Assembly (NCBI GenBank): GCA_019351895.1
Contig: JABBOH010000003.1
Location: 151,975 to 215,974, forward strand
Direction: 5' to 3'
DNA: 64,000 nucleotides
From: Pseudomonadota bacterium
Lineage (GTDB): Bacteria; Pseudomonadota; Alphaproteobacteria; Acetobacterales; Acetobacteraceae
The position numbers and the translations under genes are program-made. Of this stretch, positions 17,081 through 25,290 are shown piece by piece. A model generated the notes under the pieces. The model made no database searches, was not told the DNA's origin, and worked only from the letters and a program-made list of their open reading frames with translations. Every line of letters begins with the position of its first letter. Positions within the stretch are counted from its first letter, which is position 1.

Positions 17081-17386
17081 ATGCGCGCACGGATCTACCG
17101 CAGGCCAAAGTCGGCGATGCAGTCGGGCCACGGCACCCTGAACAACTGGGTGCTGGAGTGGCAGCGCGCCGAACCGCAGCGCCCGGATCCGCTGATGGGC
17201 TGGATCGGCGGCGGCGAGACGCAGCAGCAGGTGGTGCTGTTCTTTCCGACGCGCGAGGAGGCCGTCGCCTATGCCGAGGCGCATGATCTGAGCTACGACG
17301 CCGAGATCGCGCATGATCGCGTCGTGAAGCCCAAGGCCTATGGCGACAACTTCAGGACCGATCGCGCGGACAACTGGACGCATTGA
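17081..17386 (+). CDS. Complex I accessory protein, NDUFS4-like
   Basis: This 101-residue protein is of the ETC complex I conserved-region family, the bacterial homologue of mitochondrial NDUFS4 (18 kDa), an accessory subunit on the peripheral arm of NADH:quinone oxidoreductase. Diagnostic segments are ARIYRRPKSAMQSG, WVLEWQ, DPLMGWIGGGETQQQV, LFFPTREEAVAYAE and the ending PKAYGDNFRTDRADNWTH. It occurs only in Alphaproteobacteria and mitochondria, which supports the taxonomic call. GAAGGAGG precedes the ATG. It sits alone between two tRNA genes. Confidence 0.92.
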   Translation: MRARIYRRPKSAMQSGHGTLNNWVLEWQRAEPQRPDPLMGWIGGGETQQQVVLFFPTREEAVAYAEAHDLSYDAEIAHDRVVKPKAYGDNFRTDRADNWTH

Positions 17387-17422
17387 TGCGTTTCGGCGTA
17401 TCGGCGAGGCAGCGCCAGCCAA

Positions 17423-17499
17423 GCGCCCTTAGCTCAGCCGGATAGAGCAACCGCCTTCTAAGCGGTAGGTCGGTGGTTCGAGTCCACCAGGGCGCGCCA
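17423..17499 (+). tRNA. tRNA-Arg(TCT)
   Basis: A 77-nt cloverleaf with encoded CCA. The acceptor arms are GCGCCCT/AGGGCGC, the anticodon stem is ACCGC/GCGGT with loop CTTCTAA (anticodon TCT), and the T arm contains GGTTCGAGTCC. Its 3' end touches the accessory minus-strand cluster. The LuxR-type gene overlaps it in antisense by 42 bases. Confidence 0.97.
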
Positions 17500-18633
17500 A
17501 GCTCCCCCGGCATCGTCAGGATCCGGCAGTGGCGGCGCCGCTGGTTTCGGAATCTCGATCTCCTTGAATGTGACGCGGCTCCCGCTCGTGCTCTCCGCCG
17601 TCACCTTCTGCCGGCACCGGAACAGATAGCCGTCCCGCCGGCGGTACCACACCGCCCCCTGCCACAGCGGCTGGGACAGCATCTCCTCCCACAGCCGCGC
17701 GAAGTCGGCGGTCTCGATGCCTGTCGGCTTGATCAGGACCGGCGTGTGGCCCAGCGCCTCGTCCGCCTTGAACCGCGTGATCCGCGTGAATGCATCATTC
17801 ACCCAGAGGATGCGGCTGCCGCGGTCGACAACCATCTCGGCATGGTGCGCCACTGTCGCAGGCGTCTTGCCGAACCCGTCAGTCAGGCCTTCGTGCGGCG
17901 ACACCTCGACCATGAACGCAAAGAACCCCTCGAGTTGACCGGCGCTGTCGAAATGAGGGGCATAGACCGTGCAATAGGTCGCGACGCCACCACCCGGCAG
18001 GGCCACGAGCTGGGAGAAGCTCTGGATCTCCCCGCTCAGGACCCCGCGAATGAAGGGCGCAGACCGGTCATAGGCCGGCGCGCCGACGACCTCCCTCATG
18101 GTCCTCCCGAGAATGTCATCGGGACGCTTGCCGAAGGCGCGTTCGTGCAGAGGATTGGCGAAGCGCGCAACAAGATCATTGCCCCAGAAGGACACGAGGC
18201 CCGGGTAGATCCGCGCCATCAGATCCGCGGCACCCTGCGCGTCCTGCGCCGCCACGGCGGTCGCGCGCACGAGAGCCGCCAAGCTGGAGACGCCAAGTTT
18301 CGACATGATGGCCGCGCGATGGGCCTCTACCGTCCGGGCGCTGAGGCCGAGGCCCTGCGCGATGACCTTGTTCGGCTTGCCAGCGACGATCCCGTCCAGA
18401 ACCTCCCGCTGCCTCGGCGACAAGCGGCCTCGAAGTGGCTTCGGCTGAGCAACCGGTGGATCGGTTCCCGTTTCGGCATCCTGCGACAAGATCGGCCCCC
18501 GCAAAACGGATGTTACAGAGGCCGTTCGGCCGGCAACCTGGGCACAACGCCGCTGCGAGTGCAGGCTCCTGGACTGACGGAAGCCATCGCGCCTCGGATG
18601 TCCGATGACCAGGCAGCAGATTTCACGACACAC
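17458..18633 (-). CDS. LuxR-type regulator with N-terminal HTH and two PAS domains
   Basis: This is a predicted transcription factor of up to 391 residues. The helix-turn-helix comes first: residues 70-125 contain LSPRQREVLDGIVAG, NKVIAQGLGLSARTVEAHRA and IMSKLGV, a standard LuxR/GerE recognition unit. Two PAS-like domains follow, at about 140-255 (FWGNDLVARFANPLHERAFG) and 265-375 (SRILWVNDAFTRITRFKADEA). Usually the sensor precedes the HTH. The last 14 codons lie antisense to tRNA-Arg, so the natural C-terminus probably ended near KEIEIPKPAAP. The start is uncertain: the frame opens at GTG 18633, while TTG 18488 would begin closer to the HTH. It is the last gene of the minus-strand cluster and its likely regulator. 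Confidence 0.7.
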   Translation of the reverse strand: MCREICCLVIGHPRRDGFRQSRSLHSQRRCAQVAGRTASVTSVLRGPILSQDAETGTDPPVAQPKPLRGRLSPRQREVLDGIVAGKPNKVIAQGLGLSARTVEAHRAAIMSKLGVSSLAALVRATAVAAQDAQGAADLMARIYPGLVSFWGNDLVARFANPLHERAFGKRPDDILGRTMREVVGAPAYDRSAPFIRGVLSGEIQSFSQLVALPGGGVATYCTVYAPHFDSAGQLEGFFAFMVEVSPHEGLTDGFGKTPATVAHHAEMVVDRGSRILWVNDAFTRITRFKADEALGHTPVLIKPTGIETADFARLWEEMLSQPLWQGAVWYRRRDGYLFRCRQKVTAESTSGSRVTFKEIEIPKPAAPPLPDPDDAGGAWRALVDSNHRPTA

Positions 18634-18746
18634 CGGCTTCCGTCAAGTCGAGAATGACGCAGTCAACTCCGCGGATGCCCGCGCTGGCCTCCGCAACGGC
18701 ACGTTTTGCAGCGGGTGCATCTTTGTGTATGCGTGGCGGCCAAGTT

Positions 18747-20588
18747 TCAGAGTCGTATGGCGCCCGAGGCGATTTTCGACAGGCAATCGCTGTCGCATGG
18801 AAGCATGCTCTCGCTCGCGGGATCATTGAACCACAGGCTGTCTGGGACGGCAGGCGGAGCCAGCCCCTCGCGGGCAAAGTCTTCGGTTTTGAGTTTGAAG
18901 GTGCCCGTCTGCGGGATCGAGCGGCACAGGCGGATGAAGAGGGGCCGGGCGAATGCCGGCAATTCCGCCGCGATGTGCGTCTTCAGGACCTGCAGGGACA
19001 GCCTCTCATTTCCGACAACCGCGGCCATTCCGGCCCGCCCCTCCGCCCCCGGGACCGCAACACCGTAGGCGACAGCGTCGACCACGCCCTCGCATTTCAT
19101 GATCGCGGCCGCGACCTCCACCGCCGATACGTTCTCGCCCTTCCAGCGAAAACTGAAGCCCAGCCTGTCGACGAAGTAGAAATAGCCCAAACGATCCCGG
19201 CGCATGAGGTCGCCGGTGCGGAACCAGATATCACCGCTTGCAAACACATCGTGCAGCCGCTTCCGCCCGCTTGCCGCCGCATCGGTATAGCCGTCGAAGC
19301 GTCGCGCCGCGTGCCTGCTGCTCTGGTCGATACGCCCAATGGCCTCGCCCGTTTCGTCGGCATCGCACGCAATGCAGCGGCCGTCGGCATCGCGCACCGG
19401 CAGACCCGTTGTCTCGTCGAGACGGATTATCGCCACGGGGAAACGGTGAGCGAGGAAGGGCGGGATCCGGCCGATGGCACCGGGCTTGCCCTCGCAATTA
19501 TACAGCGAGACGTTACCCTCGGTCGCCGCATAGTATTCCAGGATTCGCGGTATCTTGAAGCGGGCCTGGAACTCCGTCCAGACCTCGCGGCGCAACCCGT
19601 TGCCGCAGCAAAGACGGAGACGATGCGGCCGGGGCCTATCCTCGTCTCCCGTATGCAGCAGATAGCGGCAAAGCTCTCCGATATACTGGAAGATCGTGCA
19701 ATCGTTCTCCGTGACGTCGGACCAGAAACGGCTCGCGGAGAACTGACGCCGGATGACAAGCGATGCCCCCGCCACCAGCATGGCCCCGACCGCGACAACG
19801 CCGCCGACGCTGTGATACATGGGCAGGCAATCGTACAGCCGATCTTCAGGCTGCGCATCCATCATGCCGGCGAACCATCCGCTCCATTCGAGGATGCGCC
19901 CATGCGTGACGTAAGCGGCTTTCGGCAAGCCGGTCGTGCCGGAGGTGAAGATCAGCAAGGCGGCATCGGCGGCGCTGATCCCGGCAGGCCGATGCTGCTC
20001 CTCGTGGCGCGTTCCGTGCCGATCGTGACCGCGCGCGCGACGGAGATGGAGCGACCCGTCATGCGTCCAGAGGTCAGCCGCAACGGAATGTGCGTCAAGC
20101 GCCTCAGACACTCGACCGTACCATGCATCGTCAACGATCACATGGCTGCAGCGGGCCGCTTGGACGCAATGGGCAAGACCGGCGCCGACGAGGTTGGTGT
20201 TGATCAGGGCCACGACGCAGCCGATATGCGTCAGTCCCAGCCAGATCGCGACGTAGTCCACGCAGTTCGGCATGATGAGGCAGACGACGGACCCATGACC
20301 AAGGTCCTCGCTCAAGGCCCAATCCGCGTACACCGTTGCTCGCGCTACAACCTCGCCGTAGGTGAGCTGCGCTCTCTCGTCGACCAGCGCGAGGGCGTCG
20401 CGCCGCCCGGCGGCCTGCCTCTCGACGATCGAGAGCAGCGTGGCCGCCTCGTCCTGCTCAAGCGACTGGCTCCACTGCAGCGCCCGAAGCCAGTGCTGCA
20501 GTGGCTTCTCCTGGACCGGGCGGGTTGAGGACCCGCCCGTTCCGCCCACGCTCGCGCTACCTCCGCCGGAAGCGAGGGTAAGGTCCAT
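18747..20588 (-). CDS. FATP-like acyl-CoA synthetase (AMP-forming)
   Basis: This 613-residue member of the ANL superfamily activates a carboxylic acid as an acyl adenylate and then a thioester. The P-loop LIFTSGTTGLPKAA lies near residue 213. It is followed by YYAATEGN (adenine site), FRTGDL and the hinge region, with the C-terminal catalytic block ENVSAVEVAAAI replacing the usual ExFP segment. The TEGN and GENV motifs point to the fatty-acid-transport-protein branch (FATP, very-long-chain acyl-CoA synthetases). GAGG lies 10 bases before the ATG. It follows the HDO-like gene by 25 bases, and the pair probably act on one pathway. The substrate is unknown, with a medium or long-chain acid most likely. 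Confidence 0.85.
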   Translation of the reverse strand: MDLTLASGGGSASVGGTGGSSTRPVQEKPLQHWLRALQWSQSLEQDEAATLLSIVERQAAGRRDALALVDERAQLTYGEVVARATVYADWALSEDLGHGSVVCLIMPNCVDYVAIWLGLTHIGCVVALINTNLVGAGLAHCVQAARCSHVIVDDAWYGRVSEALDAHSVAADLWTHDGSLHLRRARGHDRHGTRHEEQHRPAGISAADAALLIFTSGTTGLPKAAYVTHGRILEWSGWFAGMMDAQPEDRLYDCLPMYHSVGGVVAVGAMLVAGASLVIRRQFSASRFWSDVTENDCTIFQYIGELCRYLLHTGDEDRPRPHRLRLCCGNGLRREVWTEFQARFKIPRILEYYAATEGNVSLYNCEGKPGAIGRIPPFLAHRFPVAIIRLDETTGLPVRDADGRCIACDADETGEAIGRIDQSSRHAARRFDGYTDAAASGRKRLHDVFASGDIWFRTGDLMRRDRLGYFYFVDRLGFSFRWKGENVSAVEVAAAIMKCEGVVDAVAYGVAVPGAEGRAGMAAVVGNERLSLQVLKTHIAAELPAFARPLFIRLCRSIPQTGTFKLKTEDFAREGLAPPAVPDSLWFNDPASESMLPCDSDCLSKIASGAIRL

Positions 20589-20613
20589 GCGGAGGCCGCC
20601 TCACGCGCGCCTG

Positions 20614-21255
20614 TCAGTTCGTGCCGAAACGCGGCACACAGATCCGGTAGATGTCCCTGAACGCTGTCCACAGCGGCACCACACGGTCATCCGGCTGTAG
20701 ATGGCGGCTCAACGCCCCATGTCCCGCGTCCGGATCGCTGTCAAAGCGGACGTGCTCGGCAAGGAAATGGCGGAACCCACGGAGCAGATCGTTGTTCCAG
20801 TCGTCGTACCGCAGCATCGCCGTGAACACGGCCTCGAGACCGCCGTCCTCGTAGCTTGCGATGCTCAAAGCCCGCGACATGGGATCGAGGCTCCGCGTCG
20901 CATCGAGATAATCGGCGCCCGCCGCCTCGACCCGAGCCGCGAGTTCGGCCGGGATCGTATTCAGAAGCAATGTGCGCCGCATGAACTCATCATGGTTCAT
21001 CTTCTCGCCTGCTGCCGCTACACCGGGCCAGGGCGACAAATTCGCCGTGTTGCACTCCTCGCGTTCAAGCTCGGCGAGCTTGGGATCCTCGGGGAAAAGC
21101 TCGCAGGCAATCTGCAGGCTCTCCCGGAACTGGATGCTGAAGTAGTAGTACGCGCAGGCAGCAGCGACCATCTCTTCGCTAGTCAGAGAGGCCCAATCCC
21201 ATTCGCTGATCTCATCGACAATTCGTTTGTAGGCGAAACTTACTACCGTATCCAT
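20614..21255 (-). CDS. Hypothetical protein, possible heme-oxygenase-fold metalloenzyme
   Basis: I do not recognise this 213-residue protein with certainty. It is predicted to be all-helical, with no signal peptide or membrane segment. Spacing of acidic residues and histidines recalls heme-oxygenase-like iron enzymes (HDO fold): FRESLQIACELFP with Glu45, LEREECNT with Glu66/67, NHDEF with His88, YEDGGLEAV with Glu136/141, and the C-terminal FLAEHVRFDSDPDAGHGAL with His168, Asp172 and His179. Studied HDO enzymes N-oxygenate amines or cleave C-C bonds of fatty or amino acids. Lying between a PLP decarboxylase and an acyl-CoA ligase, it would suit such a tailoring step. The fold assignment is inference from motifs. 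GGGAG lies 7 bases before the ATG. Confidence 0.5.
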   Translation of the reverse strand: MDTVVSFAYKRIVDEISEWDWASLTSEEMVAAACAYYYFSIQFRESLQIACELFPEDPKLAELEREECNTANLSPWPGVAAAGEKMNHDEFMRRTLLLNTIPAELAARVEAAGADYLDATRSLDPMSRALSIASYEDGGLEAVFTAMLRYDDWNNDLLRGFRHFLAEHVRFDSDPDAGHGALSRHLQPDDRVVPLWTAFRDIYRICVPRFGTN

Positions 21256-21311
21256 AGCCTGACTCCCAAGGTCAAAGTGTTTCCCGCCCGCGCTGCTCGG
21301 CAGCGCTCCTC

Positions 21312-22775
21312 TTACCCTTCTTCTGTCCGCGTTCCTTGGCCGTAGCCCGGCTTTCGGACGTTGTTCAGGAGATCGACAAGCATCCGGACATCATCGGCCG
21401 TTGTCTGACCATTGACCGGACAAATTCTGAGGGCATCTTGTCCCTTGAACCGTGTGCACGAGACCCAGGCCTGGCCCGAGTCCAAAACCCCCCGCGCGAT
21501 ATCTCCGACGGCGCGCGAACCTTCCGGCGGCACGGCGCACACAACCGCCAGCCGCGACTCGTTTACGATCGTCCAGCCTGCCGCCCGAAGGCGCTCCGCG
21601 ACGAGATCGGCCAGGCCCACGCTGCGCTCGACATGTTCGCCGTAGCCTTGCCAGCCGACGGCGGCGAGCGCAAGGAACAGCCGAAGCCCGATGAAGCGCC
21701 GCGACCATTGAACGGTCATCATGTACGGGTCGACCGCGTGATCCGACGACGGCATGAAATAGCCATCAATATGGAATGCGTCCCGTAAAGGTCCGCTGAG
21801 CCGCGTGAGAAACAGCGAGCAGGCCATCGTCGTCGCGAGCCACTTGTGGGCGTCGATCGTGATGGAATGCGCGCGTTCGATCCCAGCCAGCAGCCCGCGC
21901 ATCGTCTCGGAGACGACAGCCGCGCCGCCCCAGGCTCCGTCCACGTGGTACCAGAGCCCATGACGCTCGGCGATGTCCGCGCAAGCGTGCAGCGGGTCGA
22001 TCATTCCGGCGCCTGTGGTCCCCGCCGTGGCGGACACCATCACCGGTACCAGCCCCTGCTGCCGGTCGCTCTCTATCATATCGGCGAGCGCCGCAACGTC
22101 CATCCGTCCGTGCGCGTCCGTCGCCACCGCCCGCACGCCTGCATGCCCGACACCGCTCTGGACGGCGATCTTGTACCAGGCGACGTGCGCGTCCTCGGAC
22201 ACATAGAACACCGGCGGCCCCGCGAAGGCGCCGATGCCCCTGTTGACGAAGTCCCGGTTGGCGTAGCTCAACGCCGAGATGAGCGCGGTGAAGTTCGCTT
22301 CCGAACCGCCCGTCGCGAAATGTCCGCCGGCAGTATCCGGGAAGCCGACGCGTTCCGCGAATGCCTGGATGACGTGGCGCTCGATCGCGACGGCGGCAGG
22401 CGATGTCGTCGCCGTTGCGAGCTGCGGATTGAACGCTGCCACGATCCGATCCGCGAGTTCGGCGGGCAGTGTCGGCGCGGGATTGAAGAGGCCGAAATAG
22501 CGCGGATGCGTGATCTGTACCAGCCCCTGCTTCAACTGGTCGATCACGAAGCCGATGGCGTCCGCGAGAGGCCTCGGCTGCTGGAAATCGAACGGCGCCA
22601 GACGTGAGCGCAGTATTTCGACGCCGACAACGGGGGTCACGCGCCCCTCCGCCACCGACGCGCGCGCGGCGAGCAGAGCGTCCGTCACCGCATGCTCCCA
22701 AACCGCGCGCTCTTCCGGCGAGCAGAAAAGGCCGGGCATCGACGAGGCCAGGTCGTCGGGCGCGGGCGGGCGCAT
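21312..22775 (-). CDS. PLP-dependent amino-acid decarboxylase (group II)
   Basis: This 487-residue member of the aromatic-amino-acid/glutamate decarboxylase family removes the alpha-carboxylate of an amino acid to give an amine. The PLP-binding lysine is Lys311 in TIDAHKWLATTM. Other markers are HPRYFGLFNP near residue 90, HFATGGSEANFTALISAL (the PLP phosphate region), SATAGTTGAGMIDPL and YHVDGAWGGAA with the cofactor-binding Asp. The substrate cannot be predicted. ATG 22775 is chosen because AGGA lies 7 bases upstream; a GTG at 22799 would overlap the previous gene. It lies 17 bases after the homoserine acyltransferase gene, so its substrate may derive from homoserine. Confidence 0.87.
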   Translation of the reverse strand: MRPPAPDDLASSMPGLFCSPEERAVWEHAVTDALLAARASVAEGRVTPVVGVEILRSRLAPFDFQQPRPLADAIGFVIDQLKQGLVQITHPRYFGLFNPAPTLPAELADRIVAAFNPQLATATTSPAAVAIERHVIQAFAERVGFPDTAGGHFATGGSEANFTALISALSYANRDFVNRGIGAFAGPPVFYVSEDAHVAWYKIAVQSGVGHAGVRAVATDAHGRMDVAALADMIESDRQQGLVPVMVSATAGTTGAGMIDPLHACADIAERHGLWYHVDGAWGGAAVVSETMRGLLAGIERAHSITIDAHKWLATTMACSLFLTRLSGPLRDAFHIDGYFMPSSDHAVDPYMMTVQWSRRFIGLRLFLALAAVGWQGYGEHVERSVGLADLVAERLRAAGWTIVNESRLAVVCAVPPEGSRAVGDIARGVLDSGQAWVSCTRFKGQDALRICPVNGQTTADDVRMLVDLLNNVRKPGYGQGTRTEEG

Positions 22776-22792
22776 GTGGAAGTCCTGTTCCG

Positions 22793-23695
22793 TCAGCACG
22801 GCACGAAATCCGAGAGACCTCGCAACTCGGGAGAGGTGGCGCCGAGCGCCGGGGCCCGGCGCAGACCGAGGCTTTTCCGCTCGGCCAGTTCACGGAACCA
22901 ATTGCGGTAGAGTGTCACGGCCGCGGGGCGCCAGGACGCGTCGCCGACATAATGGCAGGGCGGCAACGGCGGCGTTGCGCGCTCTCCCATGTCGAAGCGC
23001 TTGAGGTCGCGCTGGAACTCGCGCTGCAGGGTATCGGCGTCGTATTCCGGATGGCTCTGCAGGAAGAGCGCGGGCGCCGCGCCACGCCTCTCGAACAGAT
23101 CGACCCCGACCTCCTCCGACCAGACGAGGATGCTGTAGCCGTGCATCTGCAATACGTCCTCCGGAAGCGTGTTGTGACGCGAGTGCGGCATCATCCATGT
23201 GCCGCCGATATCCGCCATGACGGGATGACGCCGTGCCAGGATTTCGCCCGCGAATATTCCCGAGACCTTCTGCTCGAGCTTCACCCGCTCGATGCCATGC
23301 AGATGCAGCACCGCGGCGTGGGCCGCCAGGCACGACCAGATCGCCGGGGTTGCCGTATCCTCCGCCCAGTCGACAAGACGCCCGACAAGCGGCCGGACAG
23401 GATCGTCCGCGAGTCGCGCCGTCCGCGGTTCGGCGCCGGTGACGATGATGCCGTCGGCATCGGCATCGAACAGGGCATCGACATCCTCCTCCTCCACGGC
23501 GCTGCCGCGGGAATGCTCGCGATAGAATTTCACGATCACGTCATGCTCGGTGGCGCCTGCACCAAGCAGGTTCCTGAATTGCCGCACCGTCGCGCGGCGC
23601 GCCGCCTCGGGCATATTGTTCACAACCGCGATTGTCAGGCTCTGGCGTGGCGCGGGAGCGCGGCCCGACGCCGGAACGGCCACCGCCGCGTTCAT
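22793..23695 (-). CDS. Homoserine O-acyltransferase, MetA/HTS family
   Basis: This 300-residue enzyme of the MetA family (homoserine O-succinyl- or O-acetyltransferase) activates the hydroxyl of homoserine or a related amino alcohol. The catalytic Cys122 is in WSCLAAHAAVLHLHGI, and the partner His/Glu pair is in SHPEYD (His215, Glu217). GIIVTGAEPR and PHSRHN are also family blocks. Length matches the family. MetA proteins differ in succinyl versus acetyl preference, which I cannot assign. Its ATG overlaps the stop of the sulfhydrylase gene (ATGA), showing tight coupling. Confidence 0.85.
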   Translation of the reverse strand: MNAAVAVPASGRAPAPRQSLTIAVVNNMPEAARRATVRQFRNLLGAGATEHDVIVKFYREHSRGSAVEEEDVDALFDADADGIIVTGAEPRTARLADDPVRPLVGRLVDWAEDTATPAIWSCLAAHAAVLHLHGIERVKLEQKVSGIFAGEILARRHPVMADIGGTWMMPHSRHNTLPEDVLQMHGYSILVWSEEVGVDLFERRGAAPALFLQSHPEYDADTLQREFQRDLKRFDMGERATPPLPPCHYVGDASWRPAAVTLYRNWFRELAERKSLGLRRAPALGATSPELRGLSDFVPC

Positions 23696-25026
23696 GCTCG
23701 CACCCGCGCCGGTTGCTCGTGGCCGAGGCTGGGCTGCCTCCGTGCGCGCTGCCCGGTCGCTGCCGTCAGCGCCTGATCCAGATCGTCCAGAATGTCGTCG
23801 ACATGCTCGATTCCGATGCTGAGACGTATGGTCGCGGGCGTGACGCCCGCCTTCAGCTGATCGTCGGCCGGCATCTGCCGATGCGTGGTCGACGCCGGAT
23901 GGCAAGCCAGCGACTTCGCATCCCCCAGATTGACCACCCGCTTGACGAGCTTCAGGGCATCGTAGAAGCGGATCCCGCCGCCATAGCCGCCCTGTACGCC
24001 GAAGGTGAGGAGCGAGCAGGCGGAGCCTCCGAGATACTTCCGGACGCGCTCGTAGTAGGGGCTCGAAGGGAAGCCAGCGTAGTTCAGCCATTCGACGCGC
24101 GAATCGTCACGCAGGAACTGTGCGACCTTGGCGGCATTCTCCACATGCCGCTCGACGCGAACGGCGACCGTCTCGATGCCCTGGAGGAGAAGAAAGGCGC
24201 TCATCGGCGCAAGAACCGCGCCAAGCGTACGCAGGAACACGCTGCGGCAGCGGGCGATGTAGGCCGCGCGGCCGAAATGCTCCGCATAGATCATGCCGTG
24301 ATAGGAGGCGTCGGGCTTGTTGAACATCGGGTAGCGGTTGGCGTGCTTTTCCCAAGGAAACCGCCCGGCGTCGATGACGATGCCGCCGAGGGTCGTGCCG
24401 TGGCCGCCAAGAAACTTGGTCATCGAGTGGATCACGATATCGGCACCGTGCTCGATCGGTCGGCACAGAACCGGCGTCGCGACGGTGTTATCGACGACGA
24501 GCGGCATGCCGTGGCGATGCGCGACCTGCGCCAATCCCGCAATGTCGGCGACGTTTCCCGCGGGATTTCCGACACTTTCGCAAAAGATCAACCGGGTGTC
24601 TTCATCGATCAGGGCTGCGATGTCGTGCGGGCTGTCGCTTTCGGCCAGGCGCACGCCGACGCCCATGCTCGCCAGATGATGCGAGAACAGGGTGTGCGTG
24701 GTGCCATAAAGCTGCGGCACCGAGACGATGTTGCGCCCGGACTCGACGAGATTGGCCACGGCGCAATGGAGCGCCGCCTGTCCCGAGGCAACGGCCATTG
24801 CCTCGATGCCGCCTTCCATGGCCGCCACGCGCTTTTCCAGAACCGCGTTCGTCGGATTGCTGATCCGGCTGTAGCGGTAGCCTTCGGCCTCCAGGTTGAA
24901 GAGCGCGGCGGCATGATCGGCCGAATCGAACTCATAGGACGCCGTCTGATAGATCGGCACGGCAACGGCCCGCGTGGCGGTATCGCCATCGAAGCCCGCA
25001 TGCAAAGCGAGCGTTTCACGCCGCAT
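23692..25026 (-). CDS. O-acylhomoserine sulfhydrylase (Cys/Met metabolism PLP enzyme)
   Basis: This PLP enzyme of the MetY/MetZ type replaces the O-acyl group of acylhomoserine with sulfide or another nucleophile. The PLP lysine is Lys204 in HSMTKFLGGHGTT. YRYSRISNPTNAVLEKR, the ASGQAAL helix and a late SIGIEHVDDILDDLDQAL are further family markers. The start is ambiguous: ATG 25026 begins right before ETLALHAG, where family similarity starts, but TTG 25080 has AAAGGA 10 bases upstream and would add 18 residues. A 264-bp leader separates it from the SDR gene and may carry regulation. It is coupled to the homoserine acyltransferase, and the pair could make homocysteine or a gamma-substituted amino acid. 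Confidence 0.87.
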   Translation of the reverse strand: MRRETLALHAGFDGDTATRAVAVPIYQTASYEFDSADHAAALFNLEAEGYRYSRISNPTNAVLEKRVAAMEGGIEAMAVASGQAALHCAVANLVESGRNIVSVPQLYGTTHTLFSHHLASMGVGVRLAESDSPHDIAALIDEDTRLIFCESVGNPAGNVADIAGLAQVAHRHGMPLVVDNTVATPVLCRPIEHGADIVIHSMTKFLGGHGTTLGGIVIDAGRFPWEKHANRYPMFNKPDASYHGMIYAEHFGRAAYIARCRSVFLRTLGAVLAPMSAFLLLQGIETVAVRVERHVENAAKVAQFLRDDSRVEWLNYAGFPSSPYYERVRKYLGGSACSLLTFGVQGGYGGGIRFYDALKLVKRVVNLGDAKSLACHPASTTHRQMPADDQLKAGVTPATIRLSIGIEHVDDILDDLDQALTAATGQRARRQPSLGHEQPARVRA

Positions 25027-25203
25027 GGCTGTGGCATCCCGGCCGTCGGTTCCGAAGGTCGTGACCGGAAGATGATCCAAACATCATCGATCCTTTGTCG
25101 TTTATAGCTTTAAGGAGATGGAGCGGGCGGAGCTTGCGCCAAGGCTTCTACGCAATCTTGTAGCGGGAACCGGCACGGGCGCTCTATACCAAAAAGAGAG
25201 GAT

Positions 25204-25262
25204 GCGGACACTCCCACGAGGCAGAAGCTAAACCTCGTTGCACCTTCACAATCCGATGCAAA
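25204..25262 (-). promoter_or_regulatory. Possible structured leader of the sulfhydrylase gene
   Basis: In the 264-bp gap before the sulfhydrylase gene, the minus strand can form two adjacent hairpins. One has UGCAUC pairing with GGUGCA (one G-U) around a 10-base loop. The second has ACGAGG/CCUCGU arms (25216-25221 with 25233-25238) around 11 bases. No T-run follows directly, and no SAM-riboswitch consensus was recognised. It may be an attenuator or an unassigned cis-regulatory RNA. Confidence 0.35.
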
Positions 25263-25290
25263 AGCGATTGATGCTTAGTCCCTCTGCCGA

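Noticed and set aside
17458..17500. C-terminal DSNHRPTA peptide as a protein domain
   Set aside because: It is the antisense translation of the tRNA-Arg gene, a known source of spurious C-termini.
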